A DNA stretch of 64,000 bases from an uncultured Clostridia bacterium. GTDB lineage: Bacteria > Bacillota > Clostridia > TANB77 > CAG-508. This document shows, piece after piece, positions 16,847 through 24,778 of the stretch (positions are counted from its first letter, which is position 1; every line of letters begins with the position of its first letter). The translations under genes were made by a program, and so were the position numbers. The notes below the pieces were generated by a model, which worked only from the letters and a program-made list of their open reading frames with translations, searched no databases and was not told where the DNA came from. The stretch spans positions 40,282-104,281 of the forward strand of contig CALXKK010000004.1 of the NCBI GenBank assembly GCA_944388935.1, written 5' to 3'.

Positions 16847-17617
16847 ATGTTATTAGAAAACAAGAAAATCGTTTTAATGGGTGTAAGAAACAAATGGAGT
16901 ATAGCTTGGGGAGCTGCACAATCAGCTCATGAAAATGGTGCACAATTAATTTGTACATATAATCCAAGTGAAGGTTCAGAAAAATTAGCAAAATTATTAG
17001 AGGAATTCCCTGGAACAAAATTATATCCATGTGATGCAAGTTCAGATGAAAGTATTAAAGATTGCTTCGCTGCAATAAAAGCTGATTATGGAAAAGTTGA
17101 TGGAATTTTACACAGTATAGCACATGCTTTTACAGATGATTTAAGAAATGATTTTGTAAATACTTCAAGAGAAGGATATTCTCATGCATGTGATGTTAGT
17201 GCATATTCTTTAGTAAAAATAGTTAATGAAGCTGTTAACCAAGATGTATTAAATGAAGGTGCAAGTATAGTTACATATACATATTATGGATCAGAAAAAG
17301 CAGTTCCTGGATATAATGTTATGGGTGTAGCTAAAGCAGCATTAGAAGCAAGCGTTCGTTATTTAGCTCAAGATTTAGGTAAAAAAGGTTTAAGAATAAA
17401 TGCAATTTCTTCAGGACCAATAAAAACTTTATCAGCTAAAGGAATTAAAGACTTTGGTTCTATAAGAAATGTTATAGAAGAAAAAGCTCCAATGCATAAA
17501 AATGTTACAATTGAACAAGTTGGAGATGCAACAACATTCTTATTCAGCAATATGTCATCAGCAATTACTGGAGAAGTTATCCATGTTGACAATGGATTCT
17601 CAACAGTTGGTGTTTAA
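16847..17617 (+). CDS. fabI: Enoyl-[acyl-carrier-protein] reductase FabI
   Basis: A 256-residue short-chain-dehydrogenase-type enoyl-ACP reductase. The FabI-specific N-terminus KKIVLMGVRNKWSIAWG replaces the usual GxxxGxG. The catalytic pair is in YGSEKAVPGYNVMGVAKAA (Tyr and Lys with six residues between), and the substrate loop is SSGPIKTLSAKG. It reduces the trans-2 double bond in each round of fatty-acid elongation, using NAD(P)H. FabI is the triclosan/isoniazid-type target; many Clostridia use FabK instead, so its presence with accDA is of some note. GGAGGAG precedes the ATG by a few bases. Confidence 0.95.
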   Translation: MLLENKKIVLMGVRNKWSIAWGAAQSAHENGAQLICTYNPSEGSEKLAKLLEEFPGTKLYPCDASSDESIKDCFAAIKADYGKVDGILHSIAHAFTDDLRNDFVNTSREGYSHACDVSAYSLVKIVNEAVNQDVLNEGASIVTYTYYGSEKAVPGYNVMGVAKAALEASVRYLAQDLGKKGLRINAISSGPIKTLSAKGIKDFGSIRNVIEEKAPMHKNVTIEQVGDATTFLFSNMSSAITGEVIHVDNGFSTVGV

Positions 17618-17625
17618 TACATTAA

Positions 17626-17739
17626 CCACTTTTATAAGAAAAGTGGCTTCGCCACATGTGCACAATTGCTTCACAATTGGCACGTACATAGGTAACTTAA
17701 CCTTGTTACTCCGGAAAAATCTGGCGATTTTTCCTATGT
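17626..17739 (+). repeat. Cluster of nested inverted repeats downstream of fabI
   Basis: CCACTTTT/AAAAGTGG (17626-17633, 17639-17646) competes with GTGGC/GCCAC (17643-17647, 17651-17655). Then comes GTGC..CAATTG/CAATTG..GCAC (about 17658-17683). ACATAGG (17686-17692) pairs with CCTATGT (17733-17739), enclosing GGAAAAATC/GATTTTTCC (17713-17721, 17726-17734). The 114 bases can thus fold end to end. I do not match it to a named RNA family. Confidence 0.5.
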
Positions 17740-17744
17740 AATAA

Positions 17745-17784
17745 AAAAATCCTTTGGACTTTATAGTTCAGGGGATTTTTCTGA
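17745..17784 (+). terminator. Terminator of the accDA-fabI unit
   Basis: AAAAATCC (17745-17752) pairs with GGATTTTT (17773-17780), and TGGACT/AGTTCA extends the stem inward around a short loop. The T run is part of the right arm. Confidence 0.7.
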
Positions 17785-17804
17785 ATATTTATTGGAGGAA
17801 AATA

Positions 17805-18137
17805 ATGGTAAATTTATTCTTTAAAGTTAATGATAAATTTTTGGTACATAAATGTGAAAATGAAGAGGCAGAAAAATATGGAGATTTCTTAAATTATCCC
17901 AAAAGTCACATGGAAATATGGGAGGAGTTTTATGCTAAAAAATATCATGTAGATTTTGATTTTTTTCCAAGAGGTAGAGTAGTTTACAATGTAAACGAAA
18001 AATGTTATTACATTTATCACGACAAATGTATAACAGACCTAACAGAAATTTTAGAAGATTACAAAAGCGAGAAATATAAAATTTGCACGGATTATCATTA
18101 TCAATGTCACAAATGTAATAAAAATTATGTGATTTAA
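17805..18137 (+). CDS. Hypothetical protein, 110 residues, C-terminal CxxC
   Basis: I do not recognise a family. The protein is rich in aromatic and charged residues (FDFFPRGRVVYNVNEK, CYYIYHDKC) and ends with HYQCHKCNKNYVI, a CHKC pair that with the earlier cysteines could bind a metal. There is no signal peptide or membrane span, so it should be cytoplasmic. The ATG at 17805 is chosen because GGAGGA lies 5 nt upstream. The MYG1-family gene follows after 40 bases, which makes a shared transcript possible. Composition is the same as its neighbours. Confidence 0.6.
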   Translation: MVNLFFKVNDKFLVHKCENEEAEKYGDFLNYPKSHMEIWEEFYAKKYHVDFDFFPRGRVVYNVNEKCYYIYHDKCITDLTEILEDYKSEKYKICTDYHYQCHKCNKNYVI

Positions 18138-18177
18138 GCGAAGAAGCAATGTGACTGGTAGAAAGGATTGGTTTATT

Positions 18178-19083
18178 ATGAATATAAAAATAACAAAAAA
18201 TATAGAAGAAGCAAACTGTATAACTCATAGTGGTATATTTCACTGTGATGAAGTTTTTTCTACAGTATTATTTTCAAAGATTTTACCAAAAGTTATAGTT
18301 TGCAGAACGCCAGAAGTAGAACAGGTTAGAGACAACCAATATGTTTATGATATAGGCGGAGGAGAGCTAGACCATCATCAATTTGGTGGAAATGGAGAAA
18401 GAGAAAATGGAGTAAAATATTCATCTTGTGGACTTGTTTGGCGCAAATTTGGAAAAGATGTAATAAAAAAATATACTGACGAAAAGATTGAGGAAGTTTG
18501 GAAAAAGTTAGATAAAGATTTAGTGCAATACATTGATGCTGGGGACAATGGACAAATTCCAACTATCGATTTAGATTATAAATTAGTACAATTAGCAGGA
18601 ATAATATCAGCATTTAATCCAAATTGGGATGAAGAAGTAGATCCTGACGATAAGTTTATAGAGGCAGTAAAATTTGCAAATGTAGTTTTTGAAAATTCAA
18701 TAAAAAGTACAATTTCTAAAGTAAAAGCGAAAGAAGAAGTAGAATTAGCCATTAATAATTCGAAAGATGGGATTATGGTTTTGAATAAATATTTACCTTG
18801 GAAAGAAACTTTATTAGAATCAGATAATGAAAAGGCAAAATTAATAAATTTTGCAGTATTTCCTTCTAATAGGGGTGGATATAATGTTTATACTGTTCCT
18901 GTTCAAGTGGGGTCATTTGAAAGCAGGAAATTATTACCAGAAGAATGGGCAGGATTAAGAGATGAAGAATTACAAAAAGTAACAAACGTAAAAACTGCAA
19001 GTTTTTGTCATAACAAGCGATTTATATGTGTAGCAGGAACAAAGGAAGATGCTTTAAAATTGGCTAAAATGGCGAATAATTAA
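18178..19083 (+). CDS. MYG1-family (UPF0160) DHH-like metal-dependent hydrolase
   Basis: A 301-residue member of the MYG1/GAMM1 family. The metal-binding motifs are THSGIFHCDEVFST near the start and VYDIGGGELDHHQFGG about 55 residues later, a DHH-type arrangement. Conserved middle and end parts are DAGDNG, QVGSFESRKLLPEEWAGLRDEEL and FCHNKRFICVAG. In eukaryotes MYG1 is a 3'-5' RNA exonuclease; the bacterial proteins are little studied. The ATG at 18178 lies behind GAAAGG. The frame is open a little further upstream without a better start. Probably cytoplasmic. Confidence 0.88.
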   Translation: MNIKITKNIEEANCITHSGIFHCDEVFSTVLFSKILPKVIVCRTPEVEQVRDNQYVYDIGGGELDHHQFGGNGERENGVKYSSCGLVWRKFGKDVIKKYTDEKIEEVWKKLDKDLVQYIDAGDNGQIPTIDLDYKLVQLAGIISAFNPNWDEEVDPDDKFIEAVKFANVVFENSIKSTISKVKAKEEVELAINNSKDGIMVLNKYLPWKETLLESDNEKAKLINFAVFPSNRGGYNVYTVPVQVGSFESRKLLPEEWAGLRDEELQKVTNVKTASFCHNKRFICVAGTKEDALKLAKMANN

Positions 19084-19099
19084 TTTTCTTAATATAATA

Positions 19100-19128
19100 T
19101 TGACATTATATTTGCTTAATGATATTAT
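19100..19128 (+). promoter_or_regulatory. Strong promoter for the surface protein gene
   Basis: TTGACA (19100-19105), a 17-base spacer and TATTAT (19123-19128) predict a start near 19135, about 190 nt before the start codon. Confidence 0.65.
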
Positions 19129-19134
19129 TATAAA

Positions 19135-19325
19135 TGTAAAAATTTGTTAAACAAATGATAAACCTAAAATGATATGTATATTTTTACATATAGATATATT
19201 TATTTTTAGGGGAGGTGAAAATTTATTATTATATCATATTTTCAATTTTATTATAAGAGAAAGAAAATATAAGTGAAAAATTAAAAAATGCAAAAGAAAA
19301 TTTAATAAAAAAGGAGAATTAAAAA
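19135..19325 (+). promoter_or_regulatory. Long structured leader of the surface protein mRNA
   Basis: The leader contains TTTGT-TAA-ACAAA and then a longer stem in which CCTAAAA (about 19163) pairs with TTTTAGG (about 19211), with ATATGTA/TACATAT inside. GGGGAGG at 19208-19214 is followed by GTGAAAATT, which could start a 13-codon leader peptide. The real AAGGAG lies just before 19326. It fits no riboswitch class that I know; a stability or attenuation role is possible. Confidence 0.35.
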
Positions 19326-20456
19326 ATGAAAAACACAAAGAAATTATTAATTGCTTTATTAGCAGTGGTTGTAGCATTAATCGTAATGCCAAATGTTAGC
19401 AAAGCAGCTACAGTAGAAGTAAATGATGAAACATCTCTAAGAGAAGCTATAGCAACAGCTCAATCTGGAGATACAATTTCATTAGCTGCTGATATAACAG
19501 TATCAGGACCTATAGTTGTTGAAAAAGAACTTACAATTAATGGAAATGGACATACTGTAACAGGTTCAGATAGTTGGACATCTACTTCAGGAAATCAAAC
19601 TATGTTTGCAGCACAATTATCTGGGGCTCACCTTACATTAAATAATATAAAATTAAATAAAGGACCAAAATATGGTGTACAAACATATAATGGTGCATAT
19701 GTAGCATTAAATAATGTTACTATTTCAGACTTCAATTATGGTGGAGTTCTTGTAAATGGTGGAACTCTTTATGTACAATATCTTACTTTAGGACAAAATG
19801 GAGCAACTTATAATGGAATAGAAATAGATAGAGGTGTTAATGTAACATCAGAACCTACAATTATAATGAATGGAACATTAAGTTCTACATCTAAAAAAGA
19901 TGTTGTTTATGTAGCTGAAAATGCTGGAACAGTAAAAATAGAAAACAAATCTATGACAAATAATCAAATTGTTGTATCAGGAGATCAATTAATGGTAACA
20001 GATAGAAATAATAGTGTTTTATCTGTATCATCAATACCTGACAGTGCAACAGTTACAGCTGGAGCAGTAAAAGCTGTTTTAACAGTAGTTTATGATGGAA
20101 ATTCTAAAGATATTTTAGTTAATTTAGGAAACACCGTTACAGCTGACTATATTGAATCACAATTAGGACTAGCAAAAGGATATACAGTAGAAGGATTCTA
20201 TACAGATAAAGATTATACAAGCAAATTTGATTTTTCAAAAGCTATAAGTGCAGACACAACATTATATGCAAAAGTTACTGAAGAACAAAAACAAGCAGAA
20301 AATACAACAACAGAAAATGTTGTTGAAACAGAAGAAAATGAAGGAGAAAAAGATGAAACACCAAAAACAGGTGTAGCTAACTATGTTGGAATTGCTGCTT
20401 TAATAATTGTAGCTTCTGTAGCAACAATATATTTTATTAGAAAAAATAGAATATAA
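19326..20456 (+). CDS. Sortase-anchored surface protein with beta-helix and InlB-type repeat
   Basis: A 376-residue exported protein. The signal peptide KKLLIALLAVVVALIVMP is cleaved near SKA. Residues about 30-230 look like a right-handed beta-helix of the pectate-lyase type (ELTINGNGHTVTG, LTLNNIKL, VALNNVTISD). Residues about 255-320 form a Listeria-Bacteroides (InlB_B) repeat ending in ADTTLYAKV. The C-terminus has an acidic spacer, the sorting motif TPKTG, a hydrophobic span and RKNRI. The class B sortase is encoded next, after a short hairpin, so it is probably its dedicated enzyme. AAGGAG precedes the ATG. A role in adhesion or glycan contact is a guess. Confidence 0.85.
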   Translation: MKNTKKLLIALLAVVVALIVMPNVSKAATVEVNDETSLREAIATAQSGDTISLAADITVSGPIVVEKELTINGNGHTVTGSDSWTSTSGNQTMFAAQLSGAHLTLNNIKLNKGPKYGVQTYNGAYVALNNVTISDFNYGGVLVNGGTLYVQYLTLGQNGATYNGIEIDRGVNVTSEPTIIMNGTLSSTSKKDVVYVAENAGTVKIENKSMTNNQIVVSGDQLMVTDRNNSVLSVSSIPDSATVTAGAVKAVLTVVYDGNSKDILVNLGNTVTADYIESQLGLAKGYTVEGFYTDKDYTSKFDFSKAISADTTLYAKVTEEQKQAENTTTENVVETEENEGEKDETPKTGVANYVGIAALIIVASVATIYFIRKNRI

Positions 20457-20481
20457 TATTTTTATATTATAATAATTTAAG

Positions 20482-20506
20482 GGATAGACATATCTTTTGT
20501 CTATCC
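20482..20506 (+). terminator. Hairpin between surface protein and sortase genes
   Basis: GGATAGAC (20482-20489) and GTCTATCC (20499-20506) pair, but the following bases TTGTAAATTTATTTT are only partly T. It is probably a leaky terminator that lowers sortase expression relative to its substrate. Confidence 0.5.
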
Positions 20507-20534
20507 TTGTAAATTTATTTTATGGAGATAGACG

Positions 20535-21317
20535 ATGGCAAGACATGTAAACCCTAAGCATTTAAAACAAACAACAAAAAAACAAAGGAATTTAATTTAC
20601 ATATTTTTTACAATATTGATTATTGTATGTGTAGTATATCTTATATTTTTTATTAAAAATAAAAATGCTGGTATTCAAGAAAGTAGTGCTTTAAGTAATG
20701 TTACAATAGATGAAAGTAAAGTTAATGATACAACTACAGAGAGAATGCTACAAGTTCAAGAATTACAAAAAGAAAATCCAGACATAGTTGGTTGGATAGA
20801 AATTGTAGGAACAAAAATAAATTATCCTGTATTGCAAGGTACCGACAATGATTATTATATGACTCATAATTATAAAAAAGAAGAAGCAAAAGATGGTTCT
20901 ATCTTCTTAGATAAAGATTATAATTGGGATATTCCAAGTAGCAATTTATTAATGTATGGACATAATATGGGTGATGGAGAGATGTTCCAAGATCTTCTAA
21001 AATACGAAAATGAAGATTTTTATAATGAGCATCCTACTATAAGATTTACTACAGCAAGTGAAGATGCAGAATACGAAATTATTTCAGCTTTTAAATCTAG
21101 AGTATATTATAAATCAGAAAAAAATGTATTCAGATATTATTATTTTATAAATGCCAATAATGAAGATGAATATAATGAATTCGTTAATAATGCAAAAGAA
21201 GCATCACTTTATGATACTGGAAAAACAGCACAATATGGAGACCAACTAATGACTTTATCTACATGTTCATATCACACAGAAGATGGAAGATTTGCTGTTG
21301 TTGCAAGAAAGAAATAA
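20535..21317 (+). CDS. srtB: Class B sortase
   Basis: A 260-residue transpeptidase with one N-terminal membrane span (IYIFFTILIIVCVVYLIFF, about 22-40) and an external catalytic domain. The catalytic His is in LMYGHNMGDGEMF, the Cys in TLSTCSYHTEDGRF, and the Arg just after in the same segment (GRFAVVARK). The layout EIVGTKINYPVLQGTDNDYYMTHNY is typical of class B. The upstream protein ends in TPKTG, close to the (S/P)PxTG motif used by clostridial class B sortases. GGAGAT lies upstream of the ATG. It anchors its substrate to peptidoglycan. Confidence 0.93.
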   Translation: MARHVNPKHLKQTTKKQRNLIYIFFTILIIVCVVYLIFFIKNKNAGIQESSALSNVTIDESKVNDTTTERMLQVQELQKENPDIVGWIEIVGTKINYPVLQGTDNDYYMTHNYKKEEAKDGSIFLDKDYNWDIPSSNLLMYGHNMGDGEMFQDLLKYENEDFYNEHPTIRFTTASEDAEYEIISAFKSRVYYKSEKNVFRYYYFINANNEDEYNEFVNNAKEASLYDTGKTAQYGDQLMTLSTCSYHTEDGRFAVVARKK

Positions 21318-21332
21318 AATGAAAAAAAGTAC

Positions 21333-21362
21333 TTGACAACAAAAGTTTAATTGTGCTATTAT
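21333..21362 (+). promoter_or_regulatory. Promoter of tRNA-Leu
   Basis: TTGACA (21333-21338), an 18-base spacer and TATTAT (21357-21362), ending about 20 bases before the tRNA. Confidence 0.65.
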
Positions 21363-21381
21363 AATTGTTGTTAGCAGTAAT

Positions 21382-21465
21382 GCGGATGTGGCGAAACTGG
21401 CAGACGCGCTGGTCTTAGGAACCAGTGCCTATGGCGTGGAGGTTCGAGTCCTCTCATCCGCACCA
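21382..21465 (+). tRNA. tRNA-Leu (anticodon UAG)
   Basis: An 84-nt tRNA with CCA encoded. The acceptor stem GCGGATG pairs with CATCCGC. The anticodon stem CTGGT/ACCAG holds the loop CTTAGGA with anticodon UAG, which reads CUN leucine codons. A variable arm of the long class-II type and the T loop GGTTCGAGTCC are present. Confidence 0.95.
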
Positions 21466-21475
21466 TAGCAAGCAA

Positions 21476-21505
21476 AGAGAGATTATTAAATCTCTCTATT
21501 TTTTT
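21476..21505 (+). terminator. Terminator after tRNA-Leu
   Basis: AGAGAGATT (21476-21484) pairs with AATCTCTCT (21489-21497), followed by a run of T. Confidence 0.85.
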
Positions 21506-21669
21506 GCTTTAATGCAAAAGTAAAATATAAATAAATATGATATTTCAAACTTGCAAACATTTATTATAAATGATATATATTAATCATAATTATTTGAAAC
21601 CATATTGAAGCTTTATATATTATTTCACAAGGTTCCAATGATGAAAATATAAAGAAAGAAGGTTTTTTA

Positions 21670-22266
21670 ATGGACAATGAAGCAGTAATTAACAAAAGAG
21701 TAAGGGATTTTTCAAAGGGTATTGATATTATGCAAACAATATTAATTTTCCTTATAGCTCTATTAGTACCAACATTTTTAGGAGGACTTCTAAGCAAAAT
21801 TTTTGGAACAACAAGTGTTATATCTACGAATTCACAACTTATAGTTGGAACAATTGTAAATGCAGCATTAGTAACATCAGCAATTAATTTAAAAGGATGG
21901 GCAAAAATTCTAGGAGTAGTTACAATGCCTAGTATATCTACAATATTGAGTGGATATGTATTTGGAACAGCTTCTGTATATATGGTGTATATGATACCAG
22001 CAATCTGGCTTGGTAATTTTGCATTAATTTATTCATACAAATTATTAATGCTAGGTAAAAATAAACATTATTTTCTAGCTGGTGTAGTAGGAATAGTTGT
22101 AAAAGTTGCAATTATTTTTGCATTATTTAATATAATTAATTTATTTGGTGTTTTCCCAGAAAAATTGATAGAAAACTTAAGAAATGCAATGGGATTAACT
22201 CAACTTATAACAGCTACATTAGGAGTAATAGTAGCATTTGTAATATATAAATTAGAGAAAAAATAG
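21670..22266 (+). CDS. Polytopic membrane protein of unknown function
   Basis: A 198-residue protein with about five or six hydrophobic spans after a 20-residue charged N-terminus (TILIFLIALLVPTF, LIVGTIVNAALVTSAI, SVYMVYMIPAIWLGNFAL, FLAGVVGIVVKVAIIFALF, ITATLGVIVAFVIY). The size and span count resemble substrate-binding (S) components of ECF vitamin transporters, but I see no diagnostic motif, so this is only a thought. AAGAAGG precedes the ATG. The Bce-type response regulator starts 23 bases downstream, so it may be co-transcribed with it. Confidence 0.6.
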   Translation: MDNEAVINKRVRDFSKGIDIMQTILIFLIALLVPTFLGGLLSKIFGTTSVISTNSQLIVGTIVNAALVTSAINLKGWAKILGVVTMPSISTILSGYVFGTASVYMVYMIPAIWLGNFALIYSYKLLMLGKNKHYFLAGVVGIVVKVAIIFALFNIINLFGVFPEKLIENLRNAMGLTQLITATLGVIVAFVIYKLEKK

Positions 22267-22289
22267 TATTGCCTAAAGGAAATGATAAC

Positions 22290-22961
22290 ATGTCAAAAAT
22301 ATTGATTGTGGAAGATGATAAAAAGTTAAGAGAAGAGTTAAAGATTTTTCTAGAAAAACATGGATACGAGGTAATAATCCTAGAAAAATTTGATAATACA
22401 ATTGAATATATTTTAAAATCTAAAGCAGATTTAGTTTTATTGGATATAAATTTACCAAATATGGATGGAGAGTATGTATGCAAAGAAATAAGAAAAGTTT
22501 CTGATGTCCCTATAATGATTGTAACTAGTAGGGATAATGAATTGGACGAACTTTTAAGTATAAACAATGGTGCAGACCAATATATTACAAAACCATATAA
22601 TATCCAAATCTTGCTTGCAAAAATAGAAAGATTATTAAAGAGAAGCAAAGATAGTCAAACTAATCAAAATAAAATAGATTGTGGAGATTTCGTTTTGAAT
22701 ATTTCTAAAGGAACAATAGAAAGAGAGGATAAGGTTTTAGAGCTTACAAAAAATGAATTGAAGATTCTTCATTTCCTTGTCTTAAATAAAGGAGCAATTG
22801 TTTCTAGAAATGACATAATGGACTATTTATGGGATAGCGAAAGTTTTGTTGACGATAATACTCTTACTGTTAATATGAAAAGATTAAGAACAAAATTAGA
22901 TGAAATTGGTTTAAACGATGTAATAGAGACAAAAAGAGGATTGGGGTATATATTAAAATGA
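22290..22961 (+). CDS. bceR: OmpR-family response regulator (BceR-like)
   Basis: A 223-residue response regulator. The receiver domain has the acidic pair in IVEDDKK, the phospho-acceptor Asp in LVLLDINLPNMDG and the Lys in ITKPYN. The C-terminal winged helix (about 130-223) ends in VIETKRGLGYILK, as OmpR-type regulators do. The ATG at 22290 is preferred over the upstream in-frame start because AAAGGA lies 9 nt before it. It overlaps the kinase gene by four bases (ATGA). With the kinase and the ABC genes at 24.8-27.6 kb it makes up a Bce-type system, which answers to peptide antibiotics such as bacitracin. Confidence 0.88.
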   Translation: MSKILIVEDDKKLREELKIFLEKHGYEVIILEKFDNTIEYILKSKADLVLLDINLPNMDGEYVCKEIRKVSDVPIMIVTSRDNELDELLSINNGADQYITKPYNIQILLAKIERLLKRSKDSQTNQNKIDCGDFVLNISKGTIEREDKVLELTKNELKILHFLVLNKGAIVSRNDIMDYLWDSESFVDDNTLTVNMKRLRTKLDEIGLNDVIETKRGLGYILK

Positions 22962-23974
22962 AATTTAAAAGCTATTTAAAAGATAAAATATTATATATTG
23001 TATTGCTAATAGTTGCAATTGCAACTATAGAAATTTTTCTAATTCCATACGAGATCCCTATATATATAAAGATATATGTTGCAGTAGCTATAATAATATC
23101 TTTTCTAATAGCATTTTTAGTAGAATATTATTCTAAGAAGAACTATTATGAGACTATAAAAAGCAGAGTAAAGGAATTACAGGAAGGATATTTAATTACA
23201 GAGGTTTTGCCTCAATCAAATTTCTTAGAAGCTAAAATACTAGAAGAGCTTATTAGAGATATAGGAAAATCTATGTTAGAAAATGTAAATAAATATAAGT
23301 ATTTACAGGAAGACTATAAAGAGTACATAGAATTATGGATTCATGAAATAAAAATACCAATAGCTACAAGTAAAATGATTGTAGAGAATAACAAAAATGA
23401 AATTACAGAAAGCATTGATGAAGAATTAGATAAAATAGAGAATTACACTGAGCAAGCACTATTCTATGCAAGAAGTAATGCTGTTGAGAAAGATTATATT
23501 ATACGAGAAATAAATTTAAAGGAAATAGTAAATGCAAGTATATTAAAAAATAAAATGCAATTAATACAAAATAAAATATCAATTACCACAGAAAATATAG
23601 ATAAAACAGTATATACAGATAGTAAATGGTGTATTTTTATAATAAATCAGATAATTCAAAATTCAATAAAATATTCAAAAGAACAGAATAAAAAAATAGA
23701 AATATTTGCAGAAGAAAAGAAAGAGAAAATCATTTTAAATATAAAGGATAACGGAATCGGAATAAAGAAAGGTGAAATTACAAGAGTTTTTGAAAAAGGT
23801 TTTACTGGAGTAAATGGAAGACTAAACGGTAAAAAGTCAACTGGAATAGGATTATATTTATGTAAGAAATTATGTAACAAACTAGGAATAGGACTAGAAC
23901 TAAATTCAGAAGAAAATGTAGGAACTGAAGTAAAATTAATATTTCCAGTAGGAAGCTATAATAAATTTAAATAA
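22958..23974 (+). CDS. bceS: Intramembrane-sensing histidine kinase (BceS-like)
   Basis: A 338-residue kinase. Two close membrane spans at the N-terminus (about 10-27 and 35-55) leave almost no outer loop, the mark of intramembrane-sensing kinases that get their signal from a BceAB-type transporter. The phosphorylated His is in WIHEIKIPIATSK. The ATP-binding boxes are QNSIKYS, DNGIGI and KSTGIGLYLCKKL. Its start overlaps the regulator's stop. The transporter genes normally follow at once; here 800 bases with an opposite-strand gene lie between. Terminators flank both sides. Confidence 0.88.
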   Translation: MKFKSYLKDKILYIVLLIVAIATIEIFLIPYEIPIYIKIYVAVAIIISFLIAFLVEYYSKKNYYETIKSRVKELQEGYLITEVLPQSNFLEAKILEELIRDIGKSMLENVNKYKYLQEDYKEYIELWIHEIKIPIATSKMIVENNKNEITESIDEELDKIENYTEQALFYARSNAVEKDYIIREINLKEIVNASILKNKMQLIQNKISITTENIDKTVYTDSKWCIFIINQIIQNSIKYSKEQNKKIEIFAEEKKEKIILNIKDNGIGIKKGEITRVFEKGFTGVNGRLNGKKSTGIGLYLCKKLCNKLGIGLELNSEENVGTEVKLIFPVGSYNKFK

Positions 23975-23980
23975 ACGAAG

Positions 23981-24024
23981 CAGGTGGCACTAACAATCAA
24001 AAGATTATTGTGCCACCTGTTTTA
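23981..24024. terminator. Long terminator hairpin of cassette A
   Basis: CAGGTGGCAC (23981-23990) pairs with GTGCCACCTG (24010-24019), and AACAATC/GATTATT extends it inward to an A-rich loop. The hairpin at 28385-28428 after the paralogous gene has the same plan and much of the same sequence. It lies between convergent genes and can serve both. Confidence 0.85.
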
Positions 24025-24042
24025 CCGAGCAAAGCCAAAATT

Positions 24043-24558
24043 CTAGCCTAGCTGATGTTTAATCCAGGTCCGTATCTCCGGAATACTGGAATTGTACAGG
24101 GGGTCTCTGGACTTCCTAAACGAGACAGAGAGCTCGCCGTCTGAATTAAAATCAACGAGGCGTCGCAAGACCTCTCCCTTATGAAGTGTGCCTTGGTAGT
24201 GACCATCGTGTAAACCCTCATCCTCCAAGCCAATAAACTGTGTAGCTTTCTCGCTCGGATCGATGAAGAAGTTTACAGGTGTTAGCAGACTACCATAAGC
24301 ATTGTGTTCGTTGTACCTGAAGGTAAAACCTTCATCAAAGAAGCGTTGTTCATAAGAGAACAAGCAAACTCTGACTTCGTGCCAACCATCTTTATGTTCA
24401 ATGAAGGCAGCACTGCTTTTGTATTGGTCAATCCTGAAATACAGGTATTTATCCATGAAGTGCTTACAGGGACGAACACTGAAACTGAATTCGTTATCGA
24501 AGAAGCAATCAAGCTCCGAAATAATCGAAAACAGTTCATCTGCCATTAACTCATTCAT
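24043..24558 (-). CDS. Higher-G+C orphan protein A (paralogue of the 28454 gene)
   Basis: A 171-residue protein of no family that I recognise, with no signal or membrane span. It shares with the gene at 28454 a central and C-terminal block: EGFTFR, PVNFFI, TQFIGLEDEGLHDGHYQ, LHKGEVLRR and IPEIRTWIKHQLG. Base composition differs from its surroundings: two 60-base stretches I counted are 48% and 53% G+C, against about 25% in the nearby permease gene. The ATG with GGAG six bases upstream is chosen. A second AGGAGG lies 56 bases upstream of the start. It sits between the kinase and transporter genes of a Bce module, on the other strand, with its own promoter and terminator. Confidence 0.7.
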   Translation of the reverse strand: MNELMADELFSIISELDCFFDNEFSFSVRPCKHFMDKYLYFRIDQYKSSAAFIEHKDGWHEVRVCLFSYEQRFFDEGFTFRYNEHNAYGSLLTPVNFFIDPSEKATQFIGLEDEGLHDGHYQGTLHKGEVLRRLVDFNSDGELSVSFRKSRDPLYNSSIPEIRTWIKHQLG

Positions 24559-24653
24559 TTGTTGCTCCAATTTTGTTGCGTTTGTGTCCTACGAATGTAA
24601 TTAATCTATAAATACCTCCTATACAAATCTGTTCAACTTACAAATGTATGTCA

Positions 24654-24682
24654 ATTATAGCACTTTATTTATATATTATCAA
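24654..24682 (-). promoter_or_regulatory. Promoter of cassette A
   Basis: On the minus strand TTGATA (24682-24677), a 17-base spacer and TATAAT (24659-24654). The transcript would start near 24647 and meet AGGAGG (24620-24615) about 27 nt from its 5' end. Confidence 0.6.
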
Positions 24683-24778
24683 ATCTTACAAAATTGTAAG
24701 ATTTATGTAAGAAAAAACAATTGTATAGAAATAAAAAGCTAGTATAATAAAATTAAGAAATTTGAAAGGAGCTTAAAG

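Noticed and set aside
17502..17741. Open frame across the end of fabI and the hairpin cluster
   Set aside because: Out of frame with fabI, no ribosome binding site, and it consists largely of inverted repeats.
19135..19325. Riboswitch in the surface-protein leader
   Set aside because: No consensus of a known class could be matched; left as a structured leader only.
23656..23880. Minus-strand frame within the kinase gene
   Set aside because: Shadow of the ATP-binding domain; no start signals.
24304..24604. Plus-strand frames opposite orphan gene A
   Set aside because: The minus frame aligns with a paralogue over most of its length, which settles the coding strand.
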